Below, one piece after another: positions 1 to 15,845 of a stretch of DNA of 34,960 nt. Within the stretch, counting starts at the first letter, position 1. Every line of letters starts with the position of its first letter. The translations under genes and the position numbers were made by a program. This DNA comes from Purshia tridentata. Its lineage: Eukaryota > Streptophyta > Magnoliopsida > Rosales > Rosaceae. Location: NCBI GenBank assembly GCA_003254885.1, contig QANT01006292.1, positions 1 to 34,960 of the forward strand. The letters run 5' to 3'. Below the pieces are notes generated by a model. That model was given only the letters and a program-made list of their open reading frames with translations. It was not told the DNA's origin and made no database searches.

Positions 1-300
1 AGTGAAAGAAGAAGGAAAAAAGAGAAAAAAAAGTGGGAAGTGTTTTTTTTTAATATTTTAATAATATTTTATTATTTATTTATTCACATAGTTATTATTT
101 TTTTATTATTTTTTTATCCACATCAGCGCCATGTAATCAGTTAACAGAATTTTAGATGGAAGAGTTGACGGAGGTACTTGTTTGTCAAAATTTTGAAGAT
201 GGGGTACTGAAAAATTCAAAAAAAATTAGGGGTACTAACTTGCAATCCGACCCATTCTTGAGGTACTAAATTGCAGTTAACTCAAAAGTATATTAGTCGG
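1..300. repeat. Repeat-like segment at the left edge, possible transposon end
   Basis: The stretch has the look of a dispersed plant repeat: long T/A runs to about 115, then phrases built on 'ggtactaa', 'gggtactga' and 'gggtactaac' that recur at 173-272. I read this as the decayed end of a transposable element that continues beyond the left edge. No terminal inverted repeat or target duplication can be paired because only one side is present. No protein is encoded. A database comparison is needed to name the family. Confidence 0.35.
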
Positions 301-507
301 TGATTGCTGAAATACTTGCATGAGTAGCTTCAACAAACGGGCTATCTTTTTCCACACACATGCAGATCAATTGTATGCAGTCGATGTCTATGTATAATTT
401 TCAATTAATTAGGCACCTAATCCACTTAGTAACTATATCTTCATCAAGTAGATCCAGCTTCCGAGCACATCATTATCACTACCATCATCTCTTCTGAGCA
501 CGCGTGC

Positions 508-525
508 ATATATATATATATATAT
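508..525. repeat. (AT)n microsatellite
   Basis: Eighteen bases of alternating A and T follow 'cgcgtgc'. It is a simple sequence repeat in non-coding DNA, with no coding or clear regulatory role. Confidence 0.9.
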
Positions 526-1104
526 GCTTGAAAGAAATTGAAAACACAGTCAGTACTGTTTGTAACTTTGTGTGTGAGGGCGCGCGCCTGATAGAGAGGG
601 AGCAGTGAGACAGACACGTATATCTGTATATATATATTTCTTTACTTGGACTACAATATGGATCAACTTAATGAGTCAAGTCAACAGTCGATCGAAGTGG
701 AAGAGCTGGTTCACTTTGTTGTGGTGTTTGTTGTAACTAAAGCAAACAACTAACAGGAAAGACACAGAAAGCAAACTGACGAAAAAAATTCCAGAGTCTT
801 TTTAGCTTTTTGAGGTCTTGGGACTGTTTCAGAGAGAGAATGAAGGTCAGTTTGTAAAGGAATAAACCCTGTAAAAAGATACAGACAGAGAGAGCTCACA
901 ACGACCCATGTGAATTGTGATATATGGGTTTTTCTTTTACATTAATTTGGTGCCATATATATGCTACCATATATGTAATTGAATTGACCCGGCCAGTTGC
1001 TTTGGCCACTGAGTTTTCACCAAAGTTCTACGCCAGTACTGGACCACGTACTGGTAGCTAGCTAGCTAGCTACAATGTGACAATGTAAATCGGGATGGTG
1101 TAGG

Positions 1105-1129
1105 GCACGTGTGGTATGGTAACACGTGC
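1105..1129. promoter_or_regulatory. Paired G-box palindrome
   Basis: The 8-mer gcacgtgt at 1105-1112 and its exact reverse complement acacgtgc at 1122-1129 are separated by 9 bases. Each contains the CACGTG G-box core bound by plant bZIP and bHLH factors. The site lies on the 3' side of the carboxypeptidase exon, so it would be intronic if that gene is intact. Binding is inferred from the motif only. Confidence 0.45.
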
Positions 1130-1497
1130 GAAAGATAGGACAGCTGGACTCTGGACTGTAAATTAATTCTTGAGCTGAGTCATTTATTGGGAAACCAGAA
1201 ATAGTTTGCTCATCATTTTGGCATCAACACAAACTCATAAACACACAATGCATGACAGACTCGGTACTCATGACCAACCAAAATAACAAATTAATTCTTT
1301 TCTAACTAATAAACAACATCAAGAAAATATGGCTCAGAAAGTCAGAACTGGAAAGTGAATTAACCAATAACCAAGTGATGAACTCTAGCTGCAATGATAT
1401 TGTTTCGTATGGTATGGCATTAATTATATATCGTGTACCTTTCTTTTCTTATATATTTTGAGAAAGAAAACACAACATTTATTAATTAAACGCTTTA

Positions 1498-6720
<5,223 letters not shown>

Positions 6721-6723
6721 CGA

Positions 6724-6732
6724 TATATAAAA
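6724..6732 (+). promoter_or_regulatory. TATA box of the SRP receptor alpha gene
   Basis: The string tatataaaa stands about 590 bases upstream of the start codon, but the gap includes an inferred 426-base leader intron. The spliced 5'UTR would therefore be about 130 bases, with transcription starting near 6755-6765. This is a motif-based call. Confidence 0.5.
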
Positions 6733-6862
6733 CCGGATCTTCACAAAATTGCCGATTTAATTCTCTTCTCTCTCAGACAATTTCTTCTTATTTTTTCATT
6801 TTTTGTATTTTAGATTTCATTTATCTTCCCCATAGGTTCTTCGGAGTTCCAAGAAAAGACAG

Positions 6863-7288
6863 GTATATATATGTTTCACCTTTTGGTCTCTTTACTTTTC
6901 TTTTTTTAGAGGAAAACGAATTTCCTTAATTTTTCAGATTCGATGATTTTAGATTTGATGGTTTTTGCTATAAGGATTTGATTTGAGCGATGCGCGATTC
7001 GTATTACTGGAAATCAAATGACCCAATTCCTGGTCTTTCAATTTGAGGGCTTTTATAATGTATATTTTTAGTTATTCGTTTTCTGGATTTTATGTATTGT
7101 TGGTAAAGCAATTCTGTTTGGCGGATGTGAAAATTGGAATTTAGTTGGATCCCTAACTTTTCTTGTTTGGTGGATATGAAAAATTGGAATTTGGTAGAAT
7201 CTAGCTATGTTTGCGTTGATCTTATAGTGCAAATCCATGGTGCTTCAATTCTATGGTTGATGAATTTGTTTTATGTGTTTGATTGCAG
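6863..7288 (+). other. Intron in the 5' leader of the SRP receptor alpha gene (inferred)
   Basis: A good donor (acag then gtatat) at 6863 and a good acceptor (tgattgcag) ending at 7288 bracket a T-rich stretch with several stop codons and upstream ATGs. Splicing would remove these and leave a short leader before the ATG at 7312. Leader introns are common in plant housekeeping genes. No transcript evidence is available here. Confidence 0.55.
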
Positions 7289-7311
7289 AGTGATATTAAA
7301 GTGAATTGAAG

Positions 7312-10250
7312 ATGTTAGAACAGTTACTGATATTTACCAGAGGAGGATTAATCCTCTGGACATGCAAAGAGTTTGGAAATGCTCTTAAAGGATCGCCAAT
7401 TGACACTTTGATCCGATCCTGTCTTCTGGAGGAACGATCTGGTTTAGCATCGTATGAATATAATGCCCCCGGGGCCGCTTACACCCTCAAATGGACCTTC
7501 CATAACGAGCTTGGCCTTGTATTTGTTGCTGTTTATCAGAAGATCCTCCATCTGCTGTATGTGGATGATCTGCTTTCAATGGTAAAGCATCAATTCTCGG
7601 AAATTTATGATCCCCAAAGGACCGTCTACAATGATTTTGACGAAACTTTTCGACAACTTAAGAAGGAGGCTGAGGCTCGGGCTGAGGAATTGAAGAAGTC
7701 AAAGCAGGTGGGTAAGCCTGTGAATAATAGTAAGAAGCAAGGGCAGGCACAAAAGGCTGGACTTGGAGGAGACAAGAAAAGGAATGAAGGTGGTTTGGCA
7801 AGTGACGGTGGGGATGCTGATTCTGTGAAAGGCCGTAAACTGGAGAATGGGATCTCCAATGGTAGTCATGTTGATATCAAAGAATCTAACGTAAACGCTA
7901 CTACTGCTAACGGGAAAGAGAATACTAGTTCCAATGTTGGGGCTTTTGATGTAAATAAGCTTCAGAAACTTAGATCTAAGGGTGCGAAGAAGACAGAGAA
8001 AGCAACTAGTGTTGATAACAAGGGCTCCAAGGAAGAGCCAAAAAAGAAGATAACAAAGAAGAATAGAGTTTGGGACGATAAGCCTCCTGAGTCAAAATTG
8101 GACTTTACGGATCCTGTGGATAAGAATGGAGATAACAATATTGAGTTTGCGGCAGCAGATCATGGTGAAAGTATGATGGACAAAGAAGAGGATTTCAGTA
8201 GTGAAAGTGAGGCTGAAGAGGAAGGGGAAGAGGAAGAGGAAGAGGAAGTTGGGAAGGGAAGCAAGCCTGATACAAAAAAGAAGGGGTGGTTTTCATCTAT
8301 GTTCCAGAGGTAAATCTTTACCCTAATTCTTTACTGGCTTTTGTACTCTCTCAGCTAATTTTGTTGGTAAATTTATTTAAGAATTTCATTGAAGAAGGTA
8401 GTTTGTATCGTAGGAGGTAGTCTGCCTTTGTATTTGATCGTGTCTTGGAAATGGCTTATGTTTTCTTGTAATTTTAAGTCAGGTTCATTGAGACTATTAG
8501 TTTGTTACATCATCTTTATGCATCTTTTTCTTGTTTATATTCAGTATTGCAGGCAAGGCAAACTTGGAGAGGTCAGACCTGGAACCAGCTTTGAAAGCTC
8601 TTAAGGATAGGCTCATGACCAAGAACGTGGTATGATCTTGTATTGTTTATTTTCCCATTCTCATGCCAAAGCTTATTTTATCAGTAGTTAATTTTCAATA
8701 TTTTATTTTGTTGGTACAGTAATTTTTAATCTTATTGAGCCGTCTAATATGATTTTTGTGCTATCATATTCCTAGGCTGAGGAGATAGCTGAGAAGCTTT
8801 GTGAATCGGTGGCAGCTAGTCTTGAGGGTAAAAAGTTGGCTTCATTCACAAGAATATCCTCTACTGTGCAGGTTTGTCAATTTAGTCCTCTTCATTCTCC
8901 AATTTTTAATCTACCAGTTTTGGTTTCTCATTGTTTTGTTATGTTACAAGACTAATATCAGCGATGCAAATATTACTGCAGGCAGCAATGGAAGAAGCTC
9001 TTGTGCGTATTTTAACTCCTAGGCGCTCTATTGATATACTGAGGGATGTGCACGCTGCCAAGGAGCAAAGGAAGCCATATGTTGTTGTCTTTGTTGGTGT
9101 CAATGGAGTTGGGAAATCTACCAATTTGGCAAAGGTTAAGCTGAATCCTTTTCTTGTAGATTAGGGCATTTCCTCTTTACCAAATGGTTTTACTTACAAA
9201 TTTCACTTTGCAGGTTGCTTATTGGCTTCAGCAGCATAAGGTCGATGTTATGATGGCTGCCTGTGATACATTCCGATCAGGAGCTGTTGAGCAGCTGCGA
9301 ACTCATGCACGTAGACTACAGGTATAACATTATAGGATTCATGTTGACTTTGAAAGGTTACTGGTTCATAGGATAAAAAATAATTATTTTGCCATCTGGA
9401 TCTTAATAACCAACTTGTAACCACTCCCTGTCAGATTCCTATTTTTGAGAAGGGCTATGAGAAAGATCCTGCAGTTGTGGCAAAGGAAGCAATCCAGGAG
9501 GCCACACGCAATGGTTCTGATGTTGTTCTTGTTGATACAGCTGGTCGAATGCAGGTACTGGTTGGGAATGATGCCGTTGATCATAAGGCTGTCTACTTGT
9601 TAAAATCCTTTCTGCTGTGGATCATAACTATTATTCTTGTTTAAATTCTTGCTGCTGCATTCTTTTTTTAATACGTATACTATTATGCCGTTCAGGATAA
9701 TGAACCTTTAATGAGAGCACTGTCAAAGCTTATCAACCTCAACAAACCAGATCTTGTCTTGTTTGTTGGAGAGGCACTGGTTGGGAATGATGCCGTTGAT
9801 CAGCTTTCAAAGTTCAATCAGGTTTGAGTTCCATATTCATGGTTTTTCTAGTATTATTCAATTTTGTATGATTGCTTGTTGCATCATTATTTTCTCAATG
9901 GTTAGTAACTGAAGCACCCTTGTTCCTGCAGAAATTAGCCGACCTATCAACTTTGCCTAACCCCAGACTGATAGATGGGATATTGCTCACCAAGTTTGAT
10001 ACTATTGACGATAAGGTAGAAAAACTTAGAAACTGCAAATACTTTTGAATATCTAAGTGTTTGTATTTCTTTCTTTGATTAGGTTAGGTTTAATGGTGAA
10101 TAACTGAATTGATGCATGCTGTAGGTTGGAGCTGCGCTATCGATGGTTTACATATCTGGAGCTCCAGTCATGTTTGTTGGGTGTGGGCAGTCATACACAG
10201 ACCTCAAGAAGCTGAATGTCAAATCAATTGTGAAGACGCTCCTGAAATGA
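7312..10250 (+). CDS. Signal recognition particle receptor subunit alpha (SR-alpha, FtsY-type GTPase)
   Basis: This is the ER docking receptor for the signal recognition particle. It brings ribosome-nascent chain complexes to the translocon and works with the membrane subunit SR-beta. Nine exons in consistent phase (7312-8309, 8545-8629, 8776-8871, 8982-9134, 9214-9321, 9435-9554, 9696-9821, 9932-10015, 10125-10250) give 631 residues, close to the usual plant length. The N-terminal SRX domain (about 1-130) begins [13 protein letters not shown] lysine- and glutamate-rich linker follows, ending in an acidic run. The NG domain carries G1 GVNGVGKST (432-440), DTFRSGA (462-468), G3 DTAGR (514-518), G4 TKFD (582-585) and the closing GCGQ. 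The ATG at 7312 starts exactly at the SRX domain. A 27-base copy of exon 7 sits at the start of intron 6. Its Arabidopsis relative, as I recall, is At4g30600. Confidence 0.96.
9557..9583 (+). repeat. Copy of SR-alpha exon 7 sequence at the start of intron 6
   Basis: These 27 bases are identical to 9776-9802 inside exon 7, at an offset of 219 bases. They begin two bases after the GT of the intron 6 donor. The copy reads in the same frame as the exon original (LVGNDAVD) if the intron is retained, before a stop codon further on. This is a partial exon duplication into the neighbouring intron. Confidence 0.9.
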
Positions 10251-11660
10251 GACGTTCAGCTGAATCCTTAATTTCATTATTCCTCGCATATGCTGTTTGT
10301 TGGTTGTGTTCTGTTATGAACTGCGTCCTGTTTGCCGCGTTACCTTTGTATTGTCTCGTTTGACCCCATAGACATCATTATCGTGTTGTTGAAAACTTGG
10401 AGGAGAATCAGTCCTTTCGGCTGTAATCTAATATCAAATTTATTAGACGTTGTTCAAGCTTGCATATCTCTCTCTCTCTCTAACTGAAATCCAGTCCCAA
10501 GTCAATTCTCGTTAGTTTCGTCGTTGAAATGTTTCATCGGCCGTTTCTATGTAGCCTGAGTGCTTTTCCATCGGTGGCCAATCCCCATTTTTCTAATGCG
10601 TATATTTCTAAAATTTGATTAAATTATTTCGGTCATATATGAAGACAATTCTTGTCAACCAAGTTACTTGGAAATTGGAATAGCCTTTCACCAACAAAAG
10701 CTAACCCTCCCCAAAGTAAGAAGCATCCATCCCTCGAAGAACCTCAACGTTCCCTGTTTGAATAGCTACCTTGCAACTGATGCCAGTCGATGCGAACAAC
10801 TTACAATTGCCACCAGGATTAACGAAACGCCTGAAAGAACAAAAGCTCCAACAACAAGAACGAAGAGGTCTTTTTTTGAAGTGCGTGAGTGATGGGTCTG
10901 TGGGGCAAGGAAAACGGCGCTAAGCGGTCTCGTTGACTTGGGCCGTTGGCCCAGGAGTTAACCATAAATAACCATTTAATGGCCCAAAAAAAAAACAATA
11001 AGAACCATCCAATCGCCAAAAAACTATAAAGAACCATCCAATTCCAAATGACTAGTTGATTGTAATGCCAACGGTGGAGAGATCACTAATCATTTGAGGA
11101 TTGAGGAGTCACATTAGGCATCCTTAATAATAAGTTTTCGAAATAATAAATAATAATTCTTTATAAACTTCTCATTATGCTCAACTTAGAGGCAAAAACC
11201 AAAAGCAATTTAATTTGATAAAAAAATAGAAAAATAATTTCATTTATGTAGAATTAGCCTGTCAAACGTATTCCACACCATAATTTTACCTTGTCTATTA
11301 TATGCACACAATAATAATTTTTCCACAAGGAGGACTGGCTTTTTGTTCCCAATTGGAATGGATAATCAGATACATCATACATTTAGCTTTAAAAGGAAAA
11401 GTGGCCCTTGACATATATAGAAACATTAGGCCCAAATTACCCAAAAATAAAATCATTTTGTATATTTAATCAGAGTCCGAAAATCATAATTGAAAAGGTC
11501 GACTGGCTCATCGTGATCTGCAGTGATGTTACCCTTATTATCAGAGGAATTGAAAAGATATTTTACTCATTGGGAAAGGGAAAAGCCGTTTTACTTTTCA
11601 TTTGAATACATGAATTCATATTTACAGCATTTGGCAATTGGCATTCTACTATTGACACGT
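10251..11660. other. Intergenic region between SR-alpha and the ENODL gene
   Basis: The first 200 bases or so are likely the SR-alpha 3'UTR. A short CT run lies at about 10469-10482. The rest is AT-rich, with A-runs near 10984-10995 and 11218-11240. The open frames 10668-10892 and 11408-11605 have no recognisable domain. Nothing else was recognised. Confidence 0.6.
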
Positions 11661-11738
11661 GGCCGTCATGAATGGGTTCGGGTCCTCCAAACCAACAGCC
11701 GAAACCCAAGTCCCAACCAAACCAAAGGGCCATATAAA
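11656..11738 (+). promoter_or_regulatory. Core promoter of the ENODL gene (G-box-like motif and TATA box)
   Basis: A gacacgtgg motif near 11655-11663 is an ACGT-core element, and tataaa at 11733-11738 lies 64 bases before the start codon. This suggests transcription from about 11765 and a short leader. Both calls rest on motif and spacing only. Confidence 0.5.
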
Positions 11739-11801
11739 CCCTCTGGAACCCAACACTCTACAACTACTACAAACAACTACATCCATTGCTCTGAATCATC
11801 A

Positions 11802-12453
11802 ATGGCTTCCTCGAGAACCAGCATGCCAGTTTGGTCCCTTGTCTTTCTGTTCCTTGCCCTGTCTGAAGCGAAAGAAATTCTGGTTGGAGGGAAGGAAAAT
11901 TCTTGGAGCATTGCAGAGTCTTCTTCCAACACCCTGAATCAGTGGGCCGAGAAAACCCGGTTCAGAGTTGGCGATGTTCTCAGTAATTCTACATTTCAAC
12001 CCCCATTAGGCTTCTGTTTTATGTGGGATTTCCATTTTCTTGTTTGTTTTTTGGTGTGTATTAATTTGAACTTGTTCATGTTCCACAGAATGGAAATCGG
12101 ACAATGAAAGCGACTCTGTAGTGCAAGTGACAAAGAATGGTTATGACAAGTGCGACACATCGAAACCAATCAAAGGAGGCAGCGGTACTGGAAATTACAA
12201 GGTGGAGGTGGAGATCACGTTGGACCGGTCTGGACCGTTCTACTTCGTTAGTGGGGTTAAGGAGCATTGTGAGAAAGGCCTGAAGCTGGTTCTTGTGGTT
12301 ATGTCTCAGAAACATGGGGCTGGGACAGAGCCTCCTGCACCAGCTCCAGCTACAGCACCAAGTACTAATGCTGCCCATGCCAAATTCACTGCTGCCTTTA
12401 TGGGTTTTTCAATTGGGCTTGCAGCTTTCGTGGGGATGATGCCTTTCATTTGA
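11802..12453 (+). CDS. Early nodulin-like protein (phytocyanin-like, GPI-anchored)
   Basis: This is a plastocyanin-like cell-surface protein of the ENODL group. Two exons, 11802-11982 and 12089-12453, join in phase 1 to give 181 residues; the junction codon AAA makes the expected VLKW. The order is a signal peptide (about 1-23), a phytocyanin domain starting KEILVGG, a Pro/Ala/Thr-rich segment (PAPAPATAPS), and a C-terminal hydrophobic tail typical of a GPI anchor signal. The paired disulfide cysteines (YDKC and EHC) are kept. The copper ligands are mostly missing: the position usually His is Asp (SDNESDSV), the usual Cys is Ser (FVSGV) and the axial residue is Leu. So it should not bind copper, as is typical for ENODLs. 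These proteins are thought to act at the plasma membrane or wall, for example in reproduction, by binding glycans. ENODL10/12 are the remembered syntenic relatives. Confidence 0.93.
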
Positions 12454-12969
12454 TAAAAGAGAGAAATAGAGAGTCTATGTAATCTTGGATCACTAAACAA
12501 ATATTTTGAAGTTGAAGCTTCAATTTGCTAGAGTTTGTGAACATGTGTTCTTAATTATCATTCATAATGTATTTTATTTGCACTTTTCTTATTTTTATGG
12601 CACGTTTTGTGTGCTGATCTTAATTCATTGTTTAAATACTTCTCCAGGATCCAAGTTCTTGGTATTTTTTGTTGTTTATTCGTAACGTTGAATTGTATGG
12701 AGTGAGTAAGCTCGATGTTTAATTTCCTTTACATTCTACAAGGAAGTTCTAAAGGCCCGTTTATTATTAGAATCGAGGCCCGGAAATAGTTTTAGAATGG
12801 AGTGGGTGCACTCATGTATATGAGTTTCCTTTTTCGGACATGTTGGACCAGAGATATCAAACAAACGACCCGTTTTTCTTTTTCCAGGGTAAACACGTAA
12901 TTTTAGTTTAGGGTTGTGTAAAAACGGTGTCGCGTCACTAAAGCAACCAATCTGTTTAGCTTCCGGAAG
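12454..12969. other. ENODL to APO2 intergenic spacer
   Basis: This 516-base spacer must contain the ENODL 3'UTR (roughly to 12600) and the APO2 promoter and leader. An open frame on the minus strand (12736-13029) overlaps the APO2 start and has no recognisable domain. I see no clear TATA box. Confidence 0.55.
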
Positions 12970-14625
12970 ATGAACCATTATCTCTTCTGCAAAAGCACTT
13001 GGTCCAAGCACTCTCTTGTGCGAAAGCACTTGGTCGATCAGCCACTGGTTTCAGAGATGAATTGCAGCTCTCAGAATTTCTCACATGGCACTATAGCTTT
13101 GTTCTGTGGTAAAGGAATGGACTTTCTTCCAAAACTTGGGCCATTGCGAGTTTCTTGGAATGCAAAGTCAGAATTTCTGAATCTCCACCTTTACCCTGCT
13201 CTTACTTCCTTTCATTCCTTTCAATTACAGGTATGCCACTTATCTTTTTCACTAGTTATTGATTGAAATGCTTTTGCAGCTTGTGTAAATGTAGAGCATT
13301 CTGATTCCTATTTTTTATTTGTAGCAGCATAGTTGCAATATACATAAGCTTCCATTGAAGTCAAGAATTTCCCAAACCCAATCGTTTGTATTGGTGGTGA
13401 GGAGTAATCATCCTCAAAATTCTGACTTGCCTCGCTACTATTCGAAAAAAGAGAAGAAACCCTTTCCGGTACCCATAGTGGACTTGAGGAGGGCTGCGAG
13501 GGAGAGGCTTAAGAACAGGAAGGGCAAGCCTAAAACACCAGTTCCACCACCTAAGATTGGCTTGCTTGTCAAGACCCTCATACCAGTTGCCTATGACGTG
13601 TTCAATGCAAGAATAACATTGATCAACAATCTCAAAAAGCTTTTAAAGGTGGTGCCTGTGCATGCTTGCAGGTTCATGTTCTTCCTTGTTTGAGTATTTT
13701 GAGTGTTTCCCTCTCCATCATATCTGTGAACCCTTTGCATTTTGCACCTCAAATTTCTTAGGAACCTTCATAAATGCTTGCTTGCAGGTTCTGTAATGAA
13801 ATTCACGTGGGACCTGTTGGGCATCCATTCAAGTCATGTAAAGGGCAAAATGCTAGCATCCGTAAGGGCCTTCATGATTGGATAACAAATGCAACTGTTG
13901 ATGACATATTCTTACCTGTTGAAGCTTTCCATTTATTTGATCGTCTTGGAAGACGAATTCCTCATGAGCAGAGATTTGCAATTCCTAGAATTCCAGCCAT
14001 TGTTGAGCTTTGCATCCAAGCTGGTGTTGATATCCCAGAATATCCCACTAAAAGGAGAAGAAAGCCAATCATCCGCATTTCCAAGAGTGAATTTGTTGAT
14101 GCAGATGAAAGTGAGCTACCAGACCCTGACACTGAAGATCCCAACAAGAAACCATTATTGACTGAAATACCCGATTCGGAGATGGTAGCCCCATCTAATG
14201 AAGAAGAAACAACCTTGCTTGCTGAGGAAACACTACAAGCATGGGAGCAGATGAGGGGAGGAGCCAAGAGGCTAATGAAGATGTATCTGGTGAGGGTTTG
14301 TGGGTATTGCCCTGAGGTGCATGTTGGTCCTAGTGGGCACAAGGCTCAGAACTGCGGGGCTTTCAAACATCAACAACGAAATGGGCAGCATGGTTGGCAG
14401 GCGGCTGTGCTCAATGACTTGATACCACCAAGATATGTGTGGCATGTCCCAGATGTAAATGGACCACCATTGGAACGGGAGCTCAGGAACTTCTATGGTC
14501 AGGCCCCTGCCGTTGTTGAAATGTGCATTCAGGCGGGTGCTGCTGTGCCAGAGGAATACAGACCTACCATGAGGTTGGATGTGGGCATTCCCTCAAATGT
14601 TAAAGAAGCTGAAATGGTAGTTTGA
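12970..14625 (+). CDS. APO2: APO protein 2, chloroplast (accumulation of photosystem one family)
   Basis: This is a plant-specific, chloroplast-targeted RNA-binding protein with two APO domains; the family member APO1 promotes splicing of plastid introns. Three exons, 12970-13230, 13325-13671 and 13788-14625, give 481 residues (480 if the second AG of a tandem acceptor at 13324/13327 is used). The N terminus is Ser/His-rich and poor in acidic residues, as in a transit peptide. APO domain 1 begins near residue 202 (CRFCNEIHVGP..H...C) and domain 2 near 374 (CGYCPEVHVGP..GH...NC), each ending in AxVExCIQAG. These Cys and His residues form the zinc-binding-like motifs of the family. The basic stretch before domain 1 (RERLKNRKGKPK) fits RNA binding. 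Intron 2 is only 116 bases and is flanked by a 13-base direct repeat. APO2 is the closest remembered match; APO1 is less similar in context. The start ATG is the first that opens into a plausible transit peptide. Confidence 0.9.
13672..13787 (+). other. APO2 intron 2, bounded by a direct repeat across both splice sites
   Basis: The 13 bases tgcttgcaggttc straddle the donor (exon to 13671, GT at 13672) and recur across the acceptor (AG at 13786-13787, exon from 13788). Because the repeat contains AGGT, it supplies both splice sites. The phase across the junction is correct and restores CRFC in the first APO domain. Confidence 0.85.
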
Positions 14626-15845
14626 TGAGATGAGTTGATCTCCCCCCTCCTCTTCGGCTCAGTATAACGTAAATTAAATTGTATGTAGAATGTTGAAATT
14701 GAGTGTAGTGAAAACTTCTTGCAGATGATTATGTACATGGTGATGAAATGTATTCATCCCAAAAGAATGAGAATTAATCTAAAACAATCCTTTATTCACG
14801 ATCATTACATAAGAATGGTTTGCTCTAAACTTCAATTTTTATTTGCTAGTTTTGGGGGCTTGGTGGCTTGGTGGCTTGGTCATCGTGTCGCTTTCTACTG
14901 TAGCCTTGAATTGTGTTTTTATTTACTAGTGGAGGTTTTTTCTTCTACTCCTCTCAGCCTCCTGGCTGCATTGGGATCCATTTTCTCGTCTCTTCTAATG
15001 ACTGTTTGTCCTTCAGTGCTGCTATGCAGCTTATTTGTTACCTGTTGTTTTCTCCTTTGGGATCTTAGTTTACTGTTTGGCCTTGCGTTGGTTTCTTTGA
15101 GCTTAGATGACTCACAGCCCAGTTCCTTTGTGCATTGTATGGTGCAACTATACCGACAGTCTGCAGGGCCTTGCGCAAAGTTCAACCACTGCCTTCCCTT
15201 TTGTACTATCCTACTTTCAGGGGATGGCCATACTCCACGCTGTTGAGCTCTCTAAACCTTTGGTTCACACTCAATGAAGTCATAAGAGGATGGTATGAAA
15301 GGCATGTGGATTCAGGACTATATGTTAAAATTCTTATCCAAAATGTGTGTAATTTTGTAGTTTATGCTCTAGTAAGGTTTGCTTCTCTACGTTTAGGTTA
15401 GGTGCAAGCCAAACTGTGCTTATTGCCTTATTGGCAAACAAAAATTATATTGATGTGGAAGAATCAAGACTATTCGATCAATTGAAAGGTGAGGATAATT
15501 CAAAAGGTAGGAAAATGTAGCTAACATAAATGCAAAGGAGCAGTATTGCTCTTTTCCAGCATCATACATGGATTGAAAATTTTGATTTGTTTAAAATTTT
15601 ATTTTTTGGCTGGAGTCAACAAATTGACCCTTAAAAATTGGTTTTGAGGTAATGAAAGCCACATGCGGCACAGAGCAATCCTATTGCTGCATGGAAAAAG
15701 TCCTAAACGGTTAGCACCATAATTCATTACACACATCCCCCACTTTATTCTGCCTGCTGCTTTCATAACCACCTAAACATACAAACACCCACAAATCCAA
15801 GAAAAACTAGAGTGGAAGTTTGAGTTTTAGAGAGGATACGAAGAA
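14626..15845. other. Intergenic region between APO2 and the small membrane protein gene
   Basis: The first part is the APO2 3'UTR. At 14857-14880 the octamer ggcttggt is repeated three times head to tail. A somewhat less AT-rich stretch at about 14900-15245 opens a 175-codon plus frame and an 88-codon minus frame, but neither resembles a known protein or has a good start context, so I do not call a gene. The rest is AT-rich leader and promoter DNA. Confidence 0.55.
14857..14880. repeat. Three tandem copies of ggcttggt
   Basis: Three exact 8-base units lie head to tail in non-coding DNA about 230 bases after the APO2 stop codon. Confidence 0.9.

Noticed and set aside
7626..7859. Antisense frame under the SR-alpha linker
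   Set aside because: Its Ser/Pro/Phe-rich composition is the mirror of the Lys/Glu-rich linker coded on the plus strand.
8310..8313. Apparent stop codon right after SR-alpha exon 1
   Set aside because: The TAA is part of the donor gtaaat. Splicing to 8545 gives [13 protein letters not shown], the expected family sequence.
14719..15246. 175-codon hydrophobic plus-strand frame after APO2
   Set aside because: Its hydrophobicity comes from T-rich DNA. It begins inside the probable APO2 3'UTR and matches no known family.
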